The notes under the pieces: generated by a model | The model's input: only the letters and a program-made list of their open reading frames with translations | Told to the model about the DNA's origin: nothing | Database searches by the model: none | Position numbers and translations under genes: made by a program | Shown: positions 6,735-9,457 of the stretch, piece after piece | Layout of the letters: the number at the start of each line of letters is the position of its first letter | Position numbering within the stretch: position 1 is the first letter of the stretch | DNA from: a bacterium UBP10_UBA1149 | GTDB lineage: Bacteria > Desulfobacterota > Binatia > UBA1149 | Assembly: GCA_002311335.1 (NCBI GenBank) | Contig: DBZX01000080.1 | Location: 1 to 9,457 of the forward strand | Reading direction: 5' to 3' | Length of the DNA: 9,457 nucleotides

Positions 6735-6765
6735 GCCGTTCGGCAACTAAATGTTGACGAACGGC
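6735..6765. repeat. Interrupted inverted repeat overlapping the -35 of the secreted-protein gene
   Basis: GCCGTTCG (6735-6742) and CGAACGGC (6758-6765) are perfect complements. Inside them, after one mismatch, CAAC (6744-6747) pairs with GTTG (6753-6756) around the loop TAAAT, giving 12 paired positions. The right arm covers the TTGACG -35 candidate, so it may be a repressor or activator site. Alternatively, read on the minus strand it is a stem followed by TTATTTTG, which would resemble a terminator, but no minus-strand gene reads into it. Confidence 0.55.
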
Positions 6766-6783
6766 GGTCCTGTCCGCTACAAA
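6754..6783 (+). promoter_or_regulatory. Candidate sigma70-type promoter for the secreted protein gene
   Basis: TTGACG (6754-6759) and TACAAA (6778-6783) are separated by 18 nt and match the -35 and -10 consensus at 5/6 and 4/6 positions. Transcription would start near 6790, leaving a leader of about 60 nt before the GTG start at 6852. Confidence 0.5.
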
Positions 6784-6837
6784 CATAAAGGGGATCTTTT
6801 TTCCGCTATCAGCCGCCCGGCAGAAAAATAGTTTTTC

Positions 6838-6841
6838 GGAG
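6838..6841 (+). promoter_or_regulatory. Ribosome binding site of the secreted protein gene
   Basis: GGAG in CGGAGTG lies 10 nt before the GTG at 6852. It decides that start, which also gives a clean signal peptide. Confidence 0.65.
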
Positions 6842-6851
6842 TGAATCAATC

Positions 6852-8366
6852 GTGAATTTCAACAGGCTCAGCCGCTGTGCCGCGAGCCTGCTCTGCGCGG
6901 CCTTGTTAGTACCGGCGACGAGCGGGCAGGCAGGGGCCCAGTGTACGGCCATCGATGGTGGTAAACTCAAGATCAAACCGGCCGCTGGCAACTCGCGAAG
7001 TAAGCTCAGCTGGAAGGCCAAGGACAAGTCGGTCGAATTTCTTATCGCCGACCCGACCGCTGGCACTACTACCATAGAGATGGCGGCCGCCGGCACGGTG
7101 CTGGCCACGCTTGATTATGGCCCGGCCTCGGCGTCGGCTTGGCGCAGCGGGGGTACGCCGGTTCGCATATGGAAGTACAAGGACAAGGCCGATCCCTCGC
7201 CCATAGACGGCATCCAGAAAATCATCAGCAAGAGCAACCTGTTCAAGCTCAGGGGCAAGCAGGGGATCATAGACCTGCTGACCGCACCGCTGGCGTTGCC
7301 CGTTACCATGCAGATCACCGACAGCGCTGGCGCGTGTTACCTCGCCCGCTTCAGCCAGTGTAGCGACAACAGCAACCGCTCGATCAAGTGCAGGGCCGAC
7401 ACCAGCTTTCTTCCAGACGTCCCTAACCTCGTGTTCCGATCGGGCTTTGAAAACGATACGAACCACGTCTACTCAACCGGTACCACGGCGCCGTGTACCG
7501 ACGACCTGTGGGGCGAGGATCTTTCGGTTGCTTCGCCCAATGACTGGGAGAACGATCTCGAGGGGGGGGTGGACGGACCCTTCGGGCAGTTTCACTTCTG
7601 TTTCGGCGGGGGAGACCGCAGCCAGCGCTCGCTTAATCTCGTTCCCGACCCCGACGACCCCTCCAACCAGGTGTTGTACGGGCGCATAGATGAGCCCAAC
7701 GAGATCATCAGCGACGATGCGATTGCTTGCAACAACGACGCGATCGGCGCGAGAAAATCGCGCATCCAAGCGGTGGTGCAGGACAATCCGAGCCTGGGCC
7801 GGCTCGACTACCGGCTGCGCGTTCGCCTGGGCAAACCCGCGCTCGATGTCATCGTCAACCAGCCCGAACCCATAACGTGGTTTACCCTGGCGGAGTTCTG
7901 GAACAACCAACCGGCCGAAGACGATACCTTTCGGATTACCCTGGGTCTGGGCAAGGCCTCGGGTACGGGCGAGCGGCTTTTCTTTTCACTCAGCGCGGAG
8001 AAACAGGACCCCGGTGTGGGCACCTGGGAGGACGTCTGGCCGGCGGTGGGGGGCGGCGTGTCCGATGTCGAGGTTCCCCACGGCGAGTGGTTTACGCTGG
8101 AGGTCACCATCGTGGAGGGTGATTCGAGCGGCGGGCGTGTCCACGTGCGCATGACCGATACCGCTGGCCAGACCCACACCGTAGCCGACGTCACCAACTG
8201 GACTTACAGCCCCGACGCCTCGGCGGGCAGCCAGGACGGATTCAAGGATTTCAACCCGCTCAAGCTCTATACCTCGGGCGCCCTGGTCTGTGCACTGAAG
8301 GACCAGGTACCATCCATTCCGCTGGAAATCTGGTGGGATGATTTTGCGATAGGCTCACCCGACTGA
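6852..8366 (+). CDS. Secreted two-module protein with a C-terminal concanavalin-like (polysaccharide-lyase-like) beta-sandwich
   Basis: The 504-residue product starts at GTG with a typical Sec signal peptide: basic NRLSR, a hydrophobic core CAASLLCAALLVPAT and a probable cleavage after AGA29. Module 1 (about 30-170) contains GGKLKIKPAAGNSRSKLSW, a WRSGG turn, an IWKYKDK strand and a closing CYLARF (162-167). It resembles a repeat unit I associate from memory with large secreted proteins of uncultured deltaproteobacteria-like lineages. A Cys-containing linker leads to VFRSGFEN (194-201), which opens module 2. Module 2 (about 194-504) shows the strand pattern of a jelly-roll: a WFTLAEFWNNQ strand, VEVPHGEWFTLEVTIVEGD, LKLYTSG and a terminal IWWDDFAIG (493-501). 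Related folds bind or cleave polysaccharides, but no catalytic residues could be assigned, so binding alone is possible. It has its own promoter and appears unrelated to the flanking CoA genes. Confidence 0.82.
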   Translation: MNFNRLSRCAASLLCAALLVPATSGQAGAQCTAIDGGKLKIKPAAGNSRSKLSWKAKDKSVEFLIADPTAGTTTIEMAAAGTVLATLDYGPASASAWRSGGTPVRIWKYKDKADPSPIDGIQKIISKSNLFKLRGKQGIIDLLTAPLALPVTMQITDSAGACYLARFSQCSDNSNRSIKCRADTSFLPDVPNLVFRSGFENDTNHVYSTGTTAPCTDDLWGEDLSVASPNDWENDLEGGVDGPFGQFHFCFGGGDRSQRSLNLVPDPDDPSNQVLYGRIDEPNEIISDDAIACNNDAIGARKSRIQAVVQDNPSLGRLDYRLRVRLGKPALDVIVNQPEPITWFTLAEFWNNQPAEDDTFRITLGLGKASGTGERLFFSLSAEKQDPGVGTWEDVWPAVGGGVSDVEVPHGEWFTLEVTIVEGDSSGGRVHVRMTDTAGQTHTVADVTNWTYSPDASAGSQDGFKDFNPLKLYTSGALVCALKDQVPSIPLEIWWDDFAIGSPD

Positions 8367-8441
8367 GCGATGGTGGCGCCAGGCCGGGGTGGTGGATAAC
8401 TCGCCGACTCGTTTCAAGGCCAGGTCGGAGTAATCAACCAG

Positions 8442-8888
8442 TCAGGTTGGCATCTGCAGTATCTCGATGACCAGCGGGTCTCCATCGCGTTCGAGGTAGC
8501 TGAAGGCGGTGGTCTCGTCCAGTCGCTTGCTCCATACCGACGCGTAGCCCAGCTCTGCCAGCAAGGCTACAGTGGCGTCGTGATCGTCGACGCGGTAGCG
8601 CAGGTGGTGCATGCCCTCGCCACCCCCGGCGAGGAACTCCGCGTGCGGGCTCTCGCCTTCGACAGGCTGTATGAACTCGATCTCGAGGGGGCCGCTGTGA
8701 CCGAATGCAATGCGCAGCCGGCAGTCAGCCTTGTGGCCATGAAAATCAGCGCCGCTGACTTCGGCGTCCATGAAGGTGAACGGGCCGTACAGCGCCTCGT
8801 AGCGGGCCACGGCCTGGTCGAGGTCGCTCACCACGAAGCCCACCTGGTCTATTGGCGGCAGGGCCAGTGTGCTGGCGGGCTTGCTCAT
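8442..8888 (-). CDS. VOC-superfamily (glyoxalase/methylmalonyl-CoA epimerase-like) protein
   Basis: This 148-residue protein has the two beta-alpha-beta-beta-beta modules of the vicinal oxygen chelate fold. Module 1 begins IDQVGFVVSDLDQAVARY (13-30) and ends LEIEFIQP (68-75). Module 2 begins GEGMHHLRYRVDD (90-102) and ends YLERDGDPLVIEILQMP. Probable metal ligands are Glu71 or Gln74, His94/His95 and Glu142. The first ligand, usually His in methylmalonyl-CoA epimerase, is Gln15 here. The overall pattern is closest to the epimerase-like subgroup, which acts on CoA esters or related 2-substituted acids, but VOC proteins catalyse many reactions and the substrate is not evident. Its ATG (8888-8886) overlaps the TGA of the upstream SDR gene by 4 nt (ATGA), so the two are translationally coupled and probably work in one pathway. 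It converges with the secreted protein gene across 75 nt without a clear terminator. Confidence 0.85.
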   Translation of the reverse strand: MSKPASTLALPPIDQVGFVVSDLDQAVARYEALYGPFTFMDAEVSGADFHGHKADCRLRIAFGHSGPLEIEFIQPVEGESPHAEFLAGGGEGMHHLRYRVDDHDATVALLAELGYASVWSKRLDETTAFSYLERDGDPLVIEILQMPT

Positions 8889-9457
8889 CCCATCACCGAG
8901 TAGCCACCGTCCACGACCAGCGTGCTGCCGGTCACGAACGAGGCCTGGCTGCTGGCCAGGAACAGCGCGGCGCCGGCTACGTCATCGGGGCGTCCCCAGC
9001 GCCCGAGCGGCGTGCGCGCGAGAACCGGCTCGTTCATCTCGGGGGTTTCTTTCATGATGGCCGTCATGCGGGTCTCTATCATGCCCGCGGCGATGGCGTT
9101 TACGCGTATGCCCTGCGGGGCCCAGGCGATGGCCAGGGTTTTGCCCAGTTGGGCCAGCCCGGCCTTGGCGGCGCCGTAGCCCGGCACCACGGCCACGCCG
9201 AAAAACGACGTCAACGAGGCGGTGTTGATGACGCTCGCGCCGGCGGCCGATCGAGCCTGGGTGCTGGCGCCCTGTTCGGCCAGCAGGCCCGCGGCCAGGG
9301 GGCTGGCGGCCAACATCTCTCGGCAGGCCGAGGCCAGGTGGAAGGCCGAGAACAGGTTGATCGAGACGGCTTCTTCGAAGACCTCCGGATCGTACTCGTC
9401 GCGGCCCCCGGGCAGGCTCGCGCCCGCGTTGTTGCAGAGCACATCGAGGCGGTCGAG
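8885..9457 (-). CDS. Short-chain dehydrogenase/reductase, N-terminus outside window
   Basis: The frame is open to the window edge (it begins LDRLDVLCNNAG), so the N-terminal Rossmann TGxxxGxG motif and the start lie outside. The 190 visible residues contain the NNAG structural motif, catalytic Ser in INTASL, and Tyr and Lys in GYGAAKAG, with Ser 13 residues before Tyr as is standard. IRVNAIAAGMIETRM, GRWGRPDDVAGAALFLAS and the C-terminal FVTGSTLVVDGGYSVMG identify a classical SDR of the FabG-like type, an NAD(P)-dependent alcohol/ketone oxidoreductase acting on an unidentified substrate. A stretch of about 25 residues (from SPLAAGLL to RSAAGAS) sits between the helix after the NNAG region and the strand carrying Ser, longer than usual. 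Its stop overlaps the VOC gene start by 4 nt. Confidence 0.92.
   Translation of the reverse strand, partial: LDRLDVLCNNAGASLPGGRDEYDPEVFEEAVSINLFSAFHLASACREMLAASPLAAGLLAEQGASTQARSAAGASVINTASLTSFFGVAVVPGYGAAKAGLAQLGKTLAIAWAPQGIRVNAIAAGMIETRMTAIMKETPEMNEPVLARTPLGRWGRPDDVAGAALFLASSQASFVTGSTLVVDGGYSVMG

Larger units (their letters stand above)
6639..6851. other. Intergenic region of 213 nt with hairpins and a promoter
   Basis: No credible gene lies here. The region ends the dehydrogenase operon and starts the secreted-protein unit. It holds a short GC hairpin (6678-6691), an interrupted 12-bp inverted repeat (6735-6765), a sigma70-like promoter (6754-6783), an A/T hairpin GAAAAA-TAG-TTTTTC (6823-6837) and a Shine-Dalgarno (6838-6841). 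It is visibly more A+T-rich from about 6725 onward than the flanking genes. Confidence 0.7.

Noticed and set aside
6823..6837. GAAAAA-TAG-TTTTTC small inverted repeat before the ribosome binding site
   Set aside because: It is too A/T-rich and short to be a stable switch. No riboswitch aptamer pattern was seen around it.
9351..9358. AACAGGTT core resembling a KstR half-pair
   Set aside because: It lies inside the SDR coding region and lacks the outer T and A of the consensus, so it is a chance match.
1..9457. tRNA, rRNA, CRISPR, insertion sequences or attachment sites
   Set aside because: No cloverleaf, repeat array, transposase frame or terminal inverted repeats were found on either strand by reading.

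Overview
The window is GC-rich bacterial DNA holding six complete protein genes and two genes cut by the window edges. No RNA genes, mobile elements or CRISPR arrays were seen. The gene set suggests an aerobic, acyl-CoA-degrading bacterium with an outer surface decorated by secreted beta-sandwich proteins (a CARDB-type domain and a concanavalin-like domain). The secreted proteins resemble, from memory, those of uncultured Myxococcota, Binatota or other former deltaproteobacteria rather than Actinobacteria. This placement is an inference and no taxonomic marker gene is present.

Layout: (1) 1-378, the C-terminal end of a secreted CARDB-like protein, closed by a very strong intrinsic terminator at 443-474. 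(2) 533-2164 (+), an acyl-CoA synthetase of the FadD19/FadD17 type. (3) 4205-2170 (-), a two-gene unit of an ACAD10/11-type acyl-CoA dehydrogenase and a crotonase-fold protein whose active site looks like a delta3,delta2-enoyl-CoA isomerase. (4) 4304-6638 (+), two adjacent acyl-CoA dehydrogenase genes that look like the alpha and beta subunits of a ChsE-type heteromeric enzyme. (5) 6852-8366 (+), a secreted protein of two modules with its own promoter. (6) 9457-8442 (-), an SDR oxidoreductase translationally coupled to a VOC/glyoxalase-fold protein.

The centre of interest is 2170-6638. The divergent intergenic region (4206-4303) carries a perfect 14-bp palindrome, TAGAACGTGTTCTA, which fits the published KstR operator consensus TnnAACnnGTTnnA of actinobacterial cholesterol catabolism. 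It sits directly in front of an acyl-CoA dehydrogenase pair of the kind that KstR controls in mycobacteria. Ligase, dehydrogenase and isomerase together form most of a beta-oxidation route: activation to CoA, alpha,beta-dehydrogenation and repositioning of a double bond. The simplest reading is a KstR-like regulated module for a steroid side chain or a similar branched isoprenoid acid. The substrate is inferred, and no ring-degradation gene and no regulator gene lies in the window.
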